From Allodiplogaster sudhausi (Eukaryota > Nematoda > Chromadorea > Rhabditida > Diplogasteridae), in NCBI GenBank assembly GCA_945643635.1, contig CALZFC010000067.1, positions 126,001 through 190,000 of the forward strand: a stretch of 64,000 nt of DNA. The letters run 5' to 3'. Position numbers and translations under genes: made by a program. Shown here in pieces: positions 44,024 through 56,267 of this stretch (positions within the stretch are counted from its first letter, which is position 1; each line of letters begins with the position of its first letter). The notes below the pieces were generated by a model, which saw nothing but the letters and a program-made list of their open reading frames with translations, made no database searches and was not told the origin of the DNA.

Positions 44024-44402
44024 AATAGTTTTATTTTCTATATTAATAGTCACTATGAGAAGAGAACGAAAAGAGCGAGAGCGGGAGAGACAGAGAAAAA
44101 TGAAATTTTTTATTGGCAAAATTTTTATTGGCAATAACTCCTTATCACATGATTAAAAGTTATTGATTTTAACAGTAACATTTGCTCCCTTTAAATGAAC
44201 AAATGTTCCATTTAAAATATTTTACTCTTTCCTATGATAATGGCCATTAGTATGAATGCAGTTGGATTGCTCCGATCCGCTGGTACAAAGAGATCCTGGG
44301 CGGAACTGTATATATAAGGAAAGACATATTTTGTTTATGGACGAAATATAAAAATTGAATAAAAAATGAAATAACGTAGAGCTGCTCGGCCTACTGAAAC
44401 TC

Positions 44403-44978
44403 CGGTTGAAGATGACGGCGAGAACGAGAATCAGGTGCGCCGTGAAGAGGATGTTGACGGACTTCGAATAATTTTTTTTCAATTATTACAAAGAGAATAT
44501 TAAAATAAATAAATGCCAGATAACACATTTTCGTTCGGATATAAGAAAATGCACATTTCCTAACATCCGAAGGCGAAGACGGCGCTTTTCGTAATGTCAT
44601 CCGGCCTTCTCATGCTGAATGGTCGGGAAGGCGGCGTGGCTATTTTAAATGTTCCATAATTTTTCAGTGATAGGTCTCCGATTAATTTCCTTTATTTTTA
44701 TATCATAGAAGCAGCCAACATGAAACAAACAGACATATTCAAACATTTCCAATTTATTATGACTATTCCGCTCATCTGAAAACCAGCTGGCTATAATCTT
44801 GACAATCAATCAGTATATTTCTTGAAAAATTTTTGATTGGTGAGATGCAAAAAGAATAGAGAGAGAAGGAGAGAGATTCAGCAGACGAGAGAGAGAGAGG
44901 TTATAGAGAAAGAGGGAAAAGAGAGAGAGAGAGAGATTCAGAGGACGAGAGAAAGAGACTATAGAGAAAGAGTGAAAG

Positions 44979-45009
<31 letters not shown>

Positions 45010-45331
45010 AGGATTGAGAGATGAATAAATTGATGCGAGCGCAGATTGAAACGTTGCGTTTAGACAATGACTTGCAAATATGGCAGATCGGCGTAGTAGA
45101 ACTACCGGGCAAGACTTATCCATGAAAAGGAATAGCAATGTTAATCAAAACTCGTAAGAAAAAAATCAATTTCGTAAACTAATTAATGAATGAATTAGTG
45201 CACGAACCTTAACAATGTTCTGAATGTTCTTCGAAGGTAACAGAAAGTAGACGACAGAGATGTAGAGCTGAGTCAGATTCATGTTCAGCGAGAGAAATAT
45301 TCAGGAAATGATGGCAGCTAAGCTTTCTCTC

Positions 45332-45372
<41 letters not shown>

Positions 45373-45412
45373 TTCTCCCTCTCCATCCGTCTCTCCAGCT
45401 ATCTCCCTCCCT

Positions 45413-45457
<45 letters not shown>

Positions 45458-45720
45458 GTTTTTCCTTAGAGATCGTTCTCTCTACATTGCGCTTATTCAA
45501 TGTTTTACAATCTCCTTCTCCTTTTTTTGTTTAACCATCACTGTCCTCCTCTCTCTGCCTTCCTCTATTTACTCTCCCTCTCTCTCTTTCTCCCTTACCA
45601 TCCGTCTCTCCAGCTATCTACCTCCTTCCCACTCTCTCTCCCCCTCTCTCTCTCTCTCTCTCTCTCCATCTCCAGGCCCGCCTTAAACGTGGAAAGCAGC
45701 GTAGTCGCGAGTTTAGTTAA
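44403..45720 (-). pseudogene. Decayed AAT transporter copy (exons A, B, D, E)
   Basis: Minus-strand order is A, B, D, E, as in the plus-strand copy at 50697-52235. A (45674-45715): SLATTLLSTFKA. B (45208-45300): FLSLNMNLTQLYISVVYFLL then PSKNIQNIVK with donor GTTCGT, frame intact. D (44590-44640): the HAAFPTIQH ... RRPDD block with a 5-base deletion between CAGCATG and AGAAGG, so out of frame. E (44403-44470): VNILFTAHLILVLAVIFNR. Exon C is absent. Family role: amino-acid transport across the plasma or vesicle membrane; this copy is not functional. Confidence 0.7.
44837..45028. repeat. (GA)n tract in the AAT copy
   Basis: GAGA repeat with ACGAGAGAAAGAG variants between exons of the minus-strand AAT copy. 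A CT tract (45325-45460 and 45545-45670) separates exons A and B. Confidence 0.85.
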
Positions 45721-45906
45721 TTATTTTTTTAATAATTCGTGTTTCACTTATCCATAGTTAAATAATAATACTAATTAAAACTATTATAACATAATTTCGA
45801 GGCATACAAGTGCAGTAAGAGTAAGCGAACAGCGATAATATCTCAGTTTCCTAGTCTTTCGTCGCCACTTCTTCACACATCTAGAAGACTCGTGGTCAGG
45901 GGGGGG

Positions 45907-46150
45907 ATCATAAATTGGCTCATAATTTGTTCTACTGGGGTTGAAATTCATTTAATTATCCACAGCCCCCGAGGTCGGCCCCGGCCCCCGCTCCCGAGCT
46001 CGGCCCGGCCCCGGCCCCCAGGGCCGGGGCCGACTCTGGGGGCCGGGGCCGGGCCGAGCTCGGGAGCGGGGGCCGGGGCCGACCTCGGGGGCTGTGGATA
46101 ATTAAATGAATTTCAACCCCAGTAGAACAAATTATGAGCCAATTTATGAT
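45907..46150. repeat. Perfect 114-bp inverted repeat (244-bp hairpin)
   Basis: Arms 45907-46020 and 46037-46150 are exact reverse complements as read, with a 16-base loop. The outer part is AT-rich (ATCATAAATTGGCTCATAAT) and the inner part GC-rich (GGCCCCGGCCCCCGCTCCCG). It resembles a foldback mini-transposon. It would give a very stable cruciform or RNA hairpin. Confidence 0.92.
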
Positions 46151-46449
46151 GAAATGTTGAGATAGGGCCCGTTTCGCTCTTTCTTCTTTTCCTTCTTCAT
46201 CATCTTCTTCTTGCTGATGAAATTTATACGCGCAAAGTCTGCGAACAACATTTTTATTAAATAAATATATTTACATTTTAAATTAATTTTTTAAACACTG
46301 TTTACTTTATTACTTTTATTTTGCTGTAAATTACTATATACTACTTTATTTAAATATGCCTTTAGAATGAGCGCGCACGATGTGACCATCGCATCTGAAT
46401 GCGAGTGCCGAAGGACTCGTGCTACATCTTCTATACTTCTTGAACGCTC

Positions 46450-46450
46450 T

Positions 46451-46491
<41 letters not shown>

Positions 46492-46650
46492 TCTTGCTCT
46501 CTCGCTCTCTCTCTCTCTCTCTTGCCCTCTCACTCTCCCTCTCTCGCACTCTCTCGCTCTCCGTCTCTCTCGCTGTCTTTCTCTTTCTCTCTCTCGCTGT
46601 CTTTCTTTCACGCTCTCTCTCTCTCTTTCTTTCTCTTGCACTCTCGCTCT
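46450..46650. repeat. (CT)n microsatellite tract
   Basis: CTCTCT with GCTCTCTCTCG interruptions, just upstream of the secreted-peptide paralogue. A comparable tract (56830-57040) precedes the intact paralogue at 57107. Confidence 0.9.
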
Positions 46651-46826
46651 TGTCATGCAAAAAGGAGCGAATTCGACATTGACTTTCTGGGATCCTTTAA
46701 CAATGCGAGAGAGAAAATGCCGCATCCAAATTATAATCAATTTGTTTAATTATAATCCTATGGCACATGCAAGCATAGAAGGAAAATCCGACATGCTGAA
46801 CACGTTTTCCAATCTGTGAGTTCAGG

Positions 46827-47482
46827 TTGCCGCATTGGTGGAAAAGGAAGAGAACAGGAGGAAAGCAAGAAGAATGTCGCCCTCCGTTCCTCCGCGTCTT
46901 CATCACCTTGACATTCGCTCGCGTTGGTAAGTCCTGCATGGAAATGCAGCCAAACCATCCAGACAATGGCCATGCAGCCCACACATCCAAGTACGACAAC
47001 TTGGCTACTCTTACATATTTATATATATTTATTTTTATTTTTATCGACTTCAAATTAATTAGAATGTGACGACACATGAATAGGTTGTAGGATATAGAAT
47101 TATTATGAAATACTTGAGTATTAACATGGCCATAGTGCCAACGCATCCGCATGGCCATGATTCCGACGGACCCCAACTTATGGTTAGCAAGGTGGCTTCT
47201 TTTAACTGGTTAGCTTTTTTTTTAATGTCCAGGATGAGAGAGATGGCTAGAAAATGTTTAAAACATTCTAGTTTTTTAAAAGAAAATTTTCTCTATAGTA
47301 AACCAGTCATGTCTTTATTCAGGTCGCTACAAAAATGCATCAAGAATAAGAAGAGTGATGGAATTTCTTCTCGGAAGCGCAAGCAGGACAAGGCGACTCG
47401 CGATCAAATGAGCGGAAAATTGGCGACTTTAACGCCAAAGGCAGCGATGCCACTTCCCCTCAAGATATTTTGGAACGAATAA
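46827..47482 (+). pseudogene. Secreted-peptide paralogue, probably decayed
   Basis: The exon-1 homologue (about 46880-46996) reads FLRVFITLTFARVGKSC then MEMQPNHPDNGHAAHTSKYD, very like the intact gene at 57107. The ancestral ATG has lost the frame, so only an unrelated upstream ATG (46827) is available, and the exon-1 donor GTTGGC has become CTTGGC. Exon 2 (47323-47482, acceptor TTATTCAG) is open and longer: LQKCIKNKKSDGISSRKRKQ then DKATRDQM ... to TAA. A cassette at 47123-47182 (MAIVPTHPHGHDSDGPQLM, donor GTTAGC) lies in the intron. Likely a pseudogene, though an alternative splice cannot be excluded. Confidence 0.5.
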
Positions 47483-50400
47483 CACACTGCAAGCTCGGTA
47501 TTCAGTAGCAAATGAAAAATAAAATAAAAAAATAATTTTCTCATTTACATAAAAAATTTCATCCTTGAAATTGGCAATGTTAATCTGTTTTTTTTTGTCT
47601 GATTTTTCAATTTTGTTTCTACCAATTGTTCTCACCTCATTAATCTTTCTCTTTTCTCCACAGTTCGTTTATGATAACTGAAGTGAATTGCTGACATGGC
47701 TGTTCAACTCTTTTTTTTAAATGAATTTTATCAGCTCTTGCGGTTGATGATGCTAAAGATGGCGTTTTTTCAGTCCACTTTGGATTATAGGAGAGAGTAT
47801 CCCTTGACATTAGATAGACGCTACGATGGCCAATATTCAGCATGTACGTAGTGAAGTAAATGGCACATTAGAAATGAGAGTGCCGGTCCCTTTGAGTTCT
47901 CATCTCCCTGCTGGCATCAAGCTAGTAGCTATTTATCTTTGAGAAGTGCAGAGAACACGTGGAATGGAAAGAATTATTGAAATAGACAGAAATAAACGAA
48001 GAAGTGTTCAAGAGCAAAGGGGAGAGTAATCGTGCAAGAAATAAAACAAATTAAAGATTGAAAGTGTCTCATCATCGTCAGCGAGAAATTTTTCAGGCGG
48101 CGTTATTATCGCGGCGATTGTGCAGACATGTAAAGCATTTAATATTCAAGTTTTTTTTTAATTTGAACTTCCCGCTCTTTATCGTTTACATCTTCATTTG
48201 CAGATTGATCATTCGTCGATTGATTCCGCACTATCCATTAAAAGCTAAACAAAAGAAAAATTAAGATAGAAACGAATTAGAATGTCAGATAAAATAAATC
48301 CCCGTATGTCCTTAGGGACCCTCTGCAGAGTTGCTGTGCGAATGTCAATTATGTTCCGCAGGCAGAATGCAATTTTATTAATTAGCTACAAAGGACGGAA
48401 GTCAAATCGTTGCCTTCGATTAATTTTACGTAATGAGGGTTGCTGCTCCGATGAAATCCACGGGCGTTCAAGAAAGTTGTAGGATATTGTGAAGTTTGAC
48501 ATGGAAAGAGGTAGCCAAGTGAGATATTGTCGCTTTTAACTTTATGCTGTTGTGCTATGATGTTAAAAGCTCTCTAATTTATTAAATGAGAATAAATTAT
48601 TTAAAAAATATATATATATGTATATACTTTATTTGTAAATAAAGAAAATATAAATATAATAAAGCATGTCTTTATGTCTGATTGTGAGTCAAAAAACCCT
48701 TTTTTTAAACTATTAATCATATTATAATAAAGATAAGATTATGAAAGATATATATTATATATATAAATATATACATAATAAATAAAAGAACATTTCCGGC
48801 ACACAGTACCGCCAATGAGCCAGGGGTTACGGCACGAGCAGCTCCGAGTGGCTAGAGCCATATCAAAAATATTTATATGAAGTTGTAAGCATTTTTGACT
48901 TCAGCTCACTATCTGGTATCGGCAGAGTAAAAAAATACTGAAAATGCAGAGATAAAAAGGGTATATAGGCGAATTAGAATTTCCGTTCAAATACACAGTC
49001 CATTTGGTAGCTTTTGCAGAGTTGCTATTCATATGTAGTTTTTGTTCTACCCTCCGGCATCTATGTAGTATCATCGCCTGCATGCCAAGTATGATAACTC
49101 CTCTTTCTATCTAGGCATTTCACTCATTCATTCTCACTCTCACTTTCTCTCAGCACTAATTTTATTCTCTCTCTCCAACGCTCTATATCTCACTTCTTTA
49201 TCTCCATCTCTCTCCAAATTCTACTAAAAATGAGTAATCCGAGACATGTGTTGTGCTACCTTGTGATAAGTAACACATGATAATTTAATTTGCACATTTT
49301 GTTCGATCATCAGTATTGTTCAGATATCTCCAGATGACTATCTTCTATTTAACTCATTTCTCTTACATTAACATAGGTTTTTACAATAAAATGGCTAAGG
49401 CGATTCATGTGTTACCCTTGTGCAACGGGTACATAGTATGGATTCAAATAATTATAACCATGGTAACTTGTGATTTGCTATTTGTCTATATAGATATAAG
49501 ATTGAGATTGAGAGGGATAAGACGAAGCGAAACATACGCAGGAGAAAGAAAACAAGAGAGAAACACTTTCTTTCCTCGAAATTTCTTGTCTAAAAACGCT
49601 ATGAATTTCTCCTTCTTTTTAAAATAGGCATACTAACGAAAATAATTAATTAAAGACGCAGATATGTACGTTTATTTATCGATGTTTCATAGACCAATTT
49701 TGTTCTACTTCACCATTTTCCTTCAACCGGAAGTTTTGGTTCAGCGCAGCTCAATAAGTAAAACTAGCCGTCATTATAGACTGATAAGTCGATCCCTTTT
49801 GTGAGATATTTTTCACTTTCGAAAGTACAAAAATGAATATCCATAGCCATCAATTCACCGCTTGAATGGTTTTTTTGGCTGCCCTTCTGACATAAGTCAA
49901 AGATTTCAACCGACCCGAGCGGGACAAAAACAATTCTTTGCAAGTAAAATAGAGTAAACCGAGTGAAAAGTGATGATTATTAAAAAAAATATCTTTTTTT
50001 AATAAATCAATATTGTGCAAGGAAATTCTTAAGATGAGGCTTGCGGAAGAGCTGTTCCGTTGGCGATTGTGCAGACAAGTAGAAGATTTAATATTTCAAA
50101 TTTTGTTTTTTTAAAATTTGAACTTCCCGCCCTTTATCGTTTATATCTTCACTTGCAGTTTGATCATTCGTCATTTGGAACGACACACTTTTAGATTCTT
50201 ATTCATTAACGATACTAGAGAGTTGAAATGAGTATAGCCGAATAAGAATTTCTGCTCAAAGATACACATGTATGTACATACATATGTGCGTATGTCCATT
50301 GGGGAGGTTTTATAGAGTTCCTCTTCATCGCTGTGTTCTGGCACAATGATATTCATTAACTATAAAGCTGTCAATTCTATGTCAAATCGTTGAATTCCAC

Positions 50401-50696
50401 AACTTTATCGCAAATACAGTTGCGGCGCCGATGAAAACCATGGGTTTCCGGATATGTGCCGAAATAGCGAGGAAAGTGTGGTATATGCGAAATGAGACAT
50501 TACACCGTTTTTTGATTGTTATTAACCTCCAAATATGTTAATGAAAACTCTTTTGATTACTAATATTAATAAAAAAAAACTTTAAAACAATAACATCAAA
50601 ATAAATAAATAAGTAAATTAATAAACTAGTAAATTAAAAAAAATAAATAATTAATATATAAATTAATAAATTAATTATATAATTGAACACTCACAG
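47483..50696. other. Intergenic region with vestigial blocks
   Basis: No supported gene. Repeated blocks include 48170-48225 and 50110-50175 (AACTTCCCGC ... TTTATCGTTTA ... TTTGCAG), and 48300-48470 and 50285-50455 (GGGACCCTCTGCAGAGTTGC-like, then CCGATGAAA near the end). The same blocks stand upstream of AAT exon A at 34860-35060 and 55330-55500. The sequence 47660-47770 recurs at 57690-57790 and in part at 53040-53110. Confidence 0.5.
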
Positions 50697-50809
50697 GCAT
50701 GATCGCCGGCATGGTCAGCCTGGTCGCGACGACGCTGCTCTCTACCTTCACGGCGTTTCTGCTGATTGTGAGGGAGGCGTGGCTAGAGAGAGAGAGAGAG
50801 TGAGAGAGA

Positions 50810-50841
<32 letters not shown>

Positions 50842-52235
50842 AGGAAGGATGTGGAGGGTAGGGAGGGAGAGAGGGAGAGACAGTGAGAGAGATAAATAGA
50901 GAGAGGACGAAAGAAAGAGAGGGTGAAAGAAGGGGAGGAAGTGACAGCTGGAGAGAGATAGAGACAGAAATTGTTAAAACAAAAAGAAAAAGGTAAAGGA
51001 TATTGTAAAACAGAGAATGGGCAAAAGAGGGCGAAGGGTGGAGAAAGAAGAGCGAAAGAGAGAGGGCGAGAGAGGGAAAGAGAGGGAGAGAGAGAAAGAG
51101 AGAGAGAGAGGGCGAGCGAGTGTGTGACCGTGCGTGGCGATGAGCAACATGCTTTCAAAATTAATTGCTTCCTTGCCATCTCCGAGAACATTTGTCTCGC
51201 TGAACATCAACCTGACTCAGTTCGGCATCTCTGTCGACTACTTTCTGTTGTCTTCGAAGAACAACATTGTTTAGGTCTGTGCCTTATCTATTAATTTATG
51301 TATTTATTTTCCAAATTATTTTTTTCTTCTTTTCTTTGACATTGCGCCCTTCCTTTTCATAGCATTCATTACCAGATAGTTACACTATACCATATTAATT
51401 GGACATTATCTAGCTATAACGGCGAGCATATGAAGATGTTTTGCTGCAGTAATATTTCTATGTAAAAAAAAAACAAAAAAAAATTGATATCGATACATAA
51501 TCCATCTTAAAGGTTCGTTCCTTTATTTATTTATCTATTTATTTCTTTATTGTTTCTTAAATAATTTTTTTACATTTTGATTGATTATATGCGCTGCCCG
51601 GTAGTTTAACTGTGCCGATCTGTCATAATAGACGGCAACATCAGTGATGAATTCGATCGCATGAGATTGAATTAAATAAATATCGACACAAAATTAATTA
51701 TTCAAATATAAGTAATGAATGAGGTGGGCGATCGTGATCGCGATGACCAACGGCGACCATTGCCGTTGTGCTCGTGATCACGGGCGCAATGTTCGACTAT
51801 GACGCGTGCGAGGTTTGTGTCCATTAAAGGAGCCAGAAACCCACGTTTTAATTCGCGCCCTTTTGCCTGACGTTAAGAAAATGATCCAGTAACATAGGAG
51901 AGCCACTCTCAGCCGCCGTTCCGCGTGGGCAACTTCCTGCTCGGTCTCGGCACGCTGCTCTTCTCGTACGGCGGCCACGCCGCCTTCCCGACCATTCAGC
52001 ATGACATGAGAAGGCCGGAGGACGAAACGAAGAGCGCCGTTTTGGCATCCGGATGTTAATGAATGTGGAGTTTCTTGCATCTATACGAACATGTGTTATT
52101 TGGCATTTATTAATTTTAATAATCTCTTTGTAATAAAAAAATTTAAATTCTAAGGATATCAACATCCTCATCATGGCGCACCTCATTCTCGTGCTAGCCA
52201 TCATCTTCAACCCTGTGAATCAGGAGGCCGAGTAG
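50697..52235 (+). pseudogene. AAT-family amino-acid transporter, compact broken copy with exons A-E in order
   Basis: Five recognisable segments in order. A (50697-50785, acceptor TCACAG): MIAGMVSLVATTLLSTFTAF, a TM2-like segment. B (51175-51270): TFVSLNINLTQFGISVDYFL then LSSKN. C (51735-51812): WAIVIAM, a one-base shift, then TIAVVLVITGAMFDY. D (51913-52050, acceptor CTCAG): VGNFLLGLGTLLFSYGGHAA then FPTIQHDMRRPED, the family hallmark. E (52155-52235): INILIMAHLILVLAIIFNPV then NQEAE and TAG. Family: membrane amino-acid transporters of the Aa_trans superfamily, usually about 11 membrane spans. Several exons are missing, exon C is frameshifted and GA repeats (50785-51120) fill the first gap, so a working protein is unlikely. 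It is an inverted relative of 44403-45720. Confidence 0.7.
50785..51125. repeat. (GA)n tracts between AAT exons A and B
   Basis: GAGA/GTGAGA/GGGAGA repeats that start at the last recognisable codons of exon A. The same change from exon A to GA repeat occurs at 55795 and, mirrored, at 34810. Confidence 0.85.
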
Positions 52236-52979
52236 CTCTTCGTTATTCCATCTTGTATTCTATTTTTATATTTCGTTTATATACAAAATATGTCTTTTCT
52301 TATGCATTCAGTTGCGCCTAGGATCTCTTTAAACCAACAGATCGGAGGAATCCAACTGCATCGTTACTAATAACTATTATCATGGGCAAGAGTAAAATAT
52401 TTAAAGTAGAACATTAGTTTATTTATAGGGAGCGAATGCTACTGTAAAAATCAATAATTTTTAATCATGTGATAAGAAGTTATTGCAAATAAAAAATGTT
52501 GCCTATAAAAATGTTCTTATTTTTTTCTCTCTCTCTCCCTCCCTCTCTCTCTCTTTCACTCTCTCTCTCTCGTTCTCTCCTCATATTTGCCATTAATATT
52601 TAAAAGAAGAAAACTATTTAAAAAAAATAAAATTCAGAATAGCTTCAGGCAATTTTACAATAGAGTTTGCAGATGTCAATACTCTGGCTTTTCGCGCACC
52701 GGTGGTTTGCACCCCGACTTCGATCATATTTATTTGCCGGTTGCCCATAATTCCGATGATAGGGAAATTCAATTCCGAAAAATAACAATCATATTTTTTA
52801 TTTACATATGCAAGTCTGTGAATTGCTGGTGTGAGTGCTGGAAGGGAGAGGGCCCTCATTCATGCTTGTACGCATATGGAGTGGACGGCTGCTTAAAAAA
52901 AAATAAGCTGCGAGGGATGATTATAACGAGTACGAAGCTATTCGAGTTGCTCACTTTTGTTCTCTCTCTTCCTATCTCT

Positions 52980-53029
<50 letters not shown>

Positions 53030-54163
53030 ATCTAGAATGCCTTTACATTTTACCGGCTCTTGAGGTCGATGACGCAAAGGATGGCGTTTATTCGGACCAT
53101 TTTTGAGCATCTTTTGTTCTTGCAATTAGGCAGATAATGTCATTGTATCAAAATTTAGCGCGAAGTAATGTAAATGAAATTATTAGAAATGAGAGCACCT
53201 ATTCCTTTGAATTCTCATCTCCTGTAGCTGCGTACATATATTTAATCTTGATCTGAATTTTCATGTCATAGTCACATCCTCTGAAGATGTAGATAAAAAA
53301 TTTAACATCTATTTCTCCGAGTAGTGCATAGAACATGTGAAATGGGATCTTTATTTAATTTTTTGTTATTCTGTTTTTTTCTATATAGTATTTATTTATC
53401 CGTTTAATGTATGTACATAAAATAAATATATTAATCAGTTTTGTGTGATAACTCTTTTTTTTTTAAATAAAAATGCCTTTACCGGTAGTTCTACTGACAA
53501 GATACAACTAACTTCCTGTGCTGATAAGGGATTCTTAAGGCAGGCTTGAAAACAACAGAACCACCTGGCGAACGAAGACTATTTCGTGATGCAAGAGATG
53601 CGTTATTTTCCAGCAAGTAATGACATGATTTATTGCAAACTGATTACGCACGCTTCGTTGACTTTAGTGTTCGTTTAACGTTTTACTGCTTAATAATGAT
53701 CTACATATATATGTATGTATCTGTCATCACCACTTTTCCTTCTCTTGCGCCGACTTTTGCCGGCCGCGCGTCCTCGTCCGGTCGGTTGTCCTTTTCACGG
53801 TCGCATTCGCTGGAGCGAAGGCGCCGTCCATCGGGCAGCTGCTTAATCTTGTTATTGTCTTGCTTATTTATTTATTTATTCATTTATTCTTATATATCGG
53901 AATTCGGAATTCGAAATTTTAGGCTTCAAGAAAGAAGATATGTACATATGTATTATAATGTTTTATATAGCCGTCCCTTTGCATCTAAGCTAGAAAAGTC
54001 TGAAAAAAAATTCCGAAGAAATGGCCTTCATAATGAAATTCGGAAACGGAATTCGGAAGAGAAAAAAAAATCGGAATTCGGAGTTCTGATACATAATCAA
54101 CAATTTTGTGCAAGAGAACCGATCAATGAATAACAACAACTTTGATCGATAATTTCCCTCCAG
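52236..54163. other. Intergenic region, no intact gene
   Basis: Contains the convergent conserved block at 52600-52760 (minus), a CT tract (52965-53035), one TIL-associated block (53532-53572, minus sense) and AT-rich DNA. A GC-rich patch at 53740-53830 has open frames on both strands but nothing I recognise. Confidence 0.5.
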
Positions 54164-54265
54164 TTTTGCGCCGAGGTCTACCGTCCGAAGTTGTGCCCGT
54201 GCAAGGAGGGATGGCTAACGTATGAAAACGGGGGAAACGATAAATATGATAAAGACACTGGATAG
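54164..54265 (+). pseudogene. Isolated TIL-domain last exon
   Basis: After acceptor CCTCCAG the frame reads FCAEVYRPKLCPCKEGWLTY then ENGGNDKYDKDTG and TAG. CAEVYRPKLCPCKEGW aligns with CTADCGPKKCQCKKGY of the TIL gene at 4037-4141, but the last two Cys are lost. No partner exon is visible upstream. A copy of the TIL 3' block follows at 54303-54342. Confidence 0.55.
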
Positions 54266-54825
54266 GATGCTAGCACGAACATTCTGTGCACGTAAAGGAA
54301 TATAAGGGCAAGCTTGAAAACAGCAAAACCACATAGTGAATGAAGACTATTTCGTGAATCAATGGATTGTCAAAGGAAACAGAAATTATACTCCATATGC
54401 CCAGACTTTTGCTTTTTTTTATTTCATGGACATATATATTAAAATAGTGACTAAGAAATGTTATGAAATTTAATTGCATAATTATACATTTCATCTCATA
54501 GCCCCATTCAGTGAGATGAAATGTATTAAACGTAAATAATATATATGTAAATATGTATATGATGACGCAAATAAAAAGTATCAAGATAAAGAAAGCTAAC
54601 ATCCAAGTTCCGGCAAGAACTCCTTGCGACTAACAAGTGAGTACAAAAGATGAAGCGTAAAAGAGAGAAAGATGGTGAATAAACAAGTGGGAGAAACAGA
54701 GGGAGAGAGAGAGAGAGAGAGAAGGCGAAATAAAGAATAGAGAATGAAAGAGAGCGAGAGTGGCGATGAGAAACAGGCGCATTAATTGAAACGAATCGCT
54801 GTCTTGCCATCTTGTTTTGTCTCGC

Positions 54826-54905
54826 TGAACATCAACCTGACTCAGTTCGGCATTTCTTTCGTCTACTTTCTGCTGTCGTTGAAGAACATACAGAACAAAA
54901 GGCCT
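54826..54905 (+). pseudogene. AAT exon B copy
   Basis: FVSLNINLTQFGISFVYFLL then SLKNIQNK: open and close to the exon-B consensus, but the family's GTTAAG|GTTCGT donor context is lost. A GA tract precedes it (54665-54730). Confidence 0.6.
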
Positions 54906-55704
54906 GTGCCTTTAATAATTAATTAAATAATTAATTATCTATTTATTTATTGATCGAACATGAAATTAATTTTCTTTAATAACTTTTGAATGACATTATG
55001 TCCACCCATTTCACTTCTAGGTATTGCCCGGCAGTTCTATTGGGCCGAACGGACATATTAAAAGTCATTGTCTGAGTAGGATGGTATAGTGATCTCTTAA
55101 ATATCTGCCGGAATCAGTCTAGTAGCTAAATATCTAAATATAGATTTGGCGTCAAAAAACCAAAAAAAAATTCTGTGTCAAAAGCCCAAAGGTTTTTGAC
55201 ACAGTGCTTTTGGCATGGAATTCATAACCAAAGGTTATGGGACCCATGCCCGAGTACCCCATTCAGTGAGATGAAACAAAAAAGGAGTTTCTAGGCGAAT
55301 AGAAATGTCTGTTTACATATACTAAATCTGTATCTGTCCATTTGAGACCCTCTGCTGAGTTGCCATTCAAGTGTCACTTTTGTTCTGGCACAATGTTACT
55401 GCATTCATTAATAATGATGAATACCCCAAGCTGCCAACGGTTTCATTCCATAAATTTAACATAATAAGAGCTGCTGCACCTATGAAAACCACAGATGTCT
55501 CAGATACATACATATATGTATGTAGATATTTTGAGAAATTATCGCTTTTCACTTTATTTTGCTAGTGTGACTGTCAAACATGTTGTTGACAACTTTTACT
55601 TATTAAATAATATTTTCGTGGCTTAATTTTTTTATTACTTATTAATCAATAAAGATAAATAAAAAATAAAAATATAGATGTTAATAAATAAAGGAACATT
55701 TCAG

Positions 55705-55795
55705 GCGTGATCGAAGGGATGATGAGCCTGGCCGCGACGACGCTGCTCTCCACGTTCACGGCGTTTCTGATCGGGCGGACGTGGAGTCTGCCGTA
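55705..55795 (+). pseudogene. AAT exon A copy
   Basis: After acceptor TTTCAG: VIEGMMSLAATTLLSTFTAF then LIGRTWSLP and TAG, followed at once by a GA tract. Matches AAT exon A at 50697 but ends in a stop. Confidence 0.6.
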
Positions 55796-55994
55796 GAAGG
55801 GGAGAGAGAGAGAGAGGGAGAGAGAGAATGAGAGAGGGAGAGGGAGAGGGAGAGGGAGAGAGATGTAGGGACAGAGAGGGAGGGAAAGAATGGAAACAGA
55901 GATGGATAAAACATGACATAAAAGATGAAGGAGTTTGCACAACATAGAGCGAGAGGAAGAGAGTTGAGAAATAGGCTTTCACGAGACGAATAGA

Positions 55995-56052
55995 CACGAG
56001 ACGACGAGTCGCTGAAATCTATAAAAAGATTTCAGCGACTCGTCGTCTCGTG
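55995..56052. repeat. Perfect 26-bp hairpin
   Basis: CACGAGACGACGAGTCGCTG plus AAATCT (55995-56020) pairs exactly with 56027-56052 across the 6-base loop ATAAAA. It has no T-run typical of a terminator and no gene close by that it clearly serves. Confidence 0.85.
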
Positions 56053-56190
56053 CGCTTGTTACAGGATTTGTTAGCAGGTTTGCAGTGATGAAGGCAAAAA
56101 GAAAATTTACTCAAACTGAACTGCCATATTTTCGTTTGAAGCCGAAGTAATACTCATTTAATCAACTGAATAATTCTTGCCTTGGAGCAG

Positions 56191-56267
56191 TTGCTCGCGA
56201 AATTTCCATTGGTTGCATCGACATGAAGGAGCGTCCGCTAATTTATGAAAACGCGCGGGAAATGTAA
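56191..56267 (+). pseudogene. TIL-domain last-exon relic
   Basis: GCTCGCGAAATTTCCATTGG then TTGCATCGACATGAAGGAGC matches the TIL exon coding ARDMGRCIDMKQC (4060-4100, minus). The frame continues RPLIYENAREM to TAA, like the tails at 54215 and 59222. The TIL 3' block follows at 56349-56392. Confidence 0.55.

Noticed and set aside
48300..48470. Recurrent block upstream of AAT exon A as a protein-coding exon
   Set aside because: Copies read open on different strands and frames (e.g. FIGAAALIMLNLWNETVGSL on the minus strand near 55400) and most contain stops, so coding sense could not be established.
53740..53830. GC-rich coding-like patch
   Set aside because: Open on both strands but with no splice sites, no family resemblance and no repeat elsewhere in the window that would support it.
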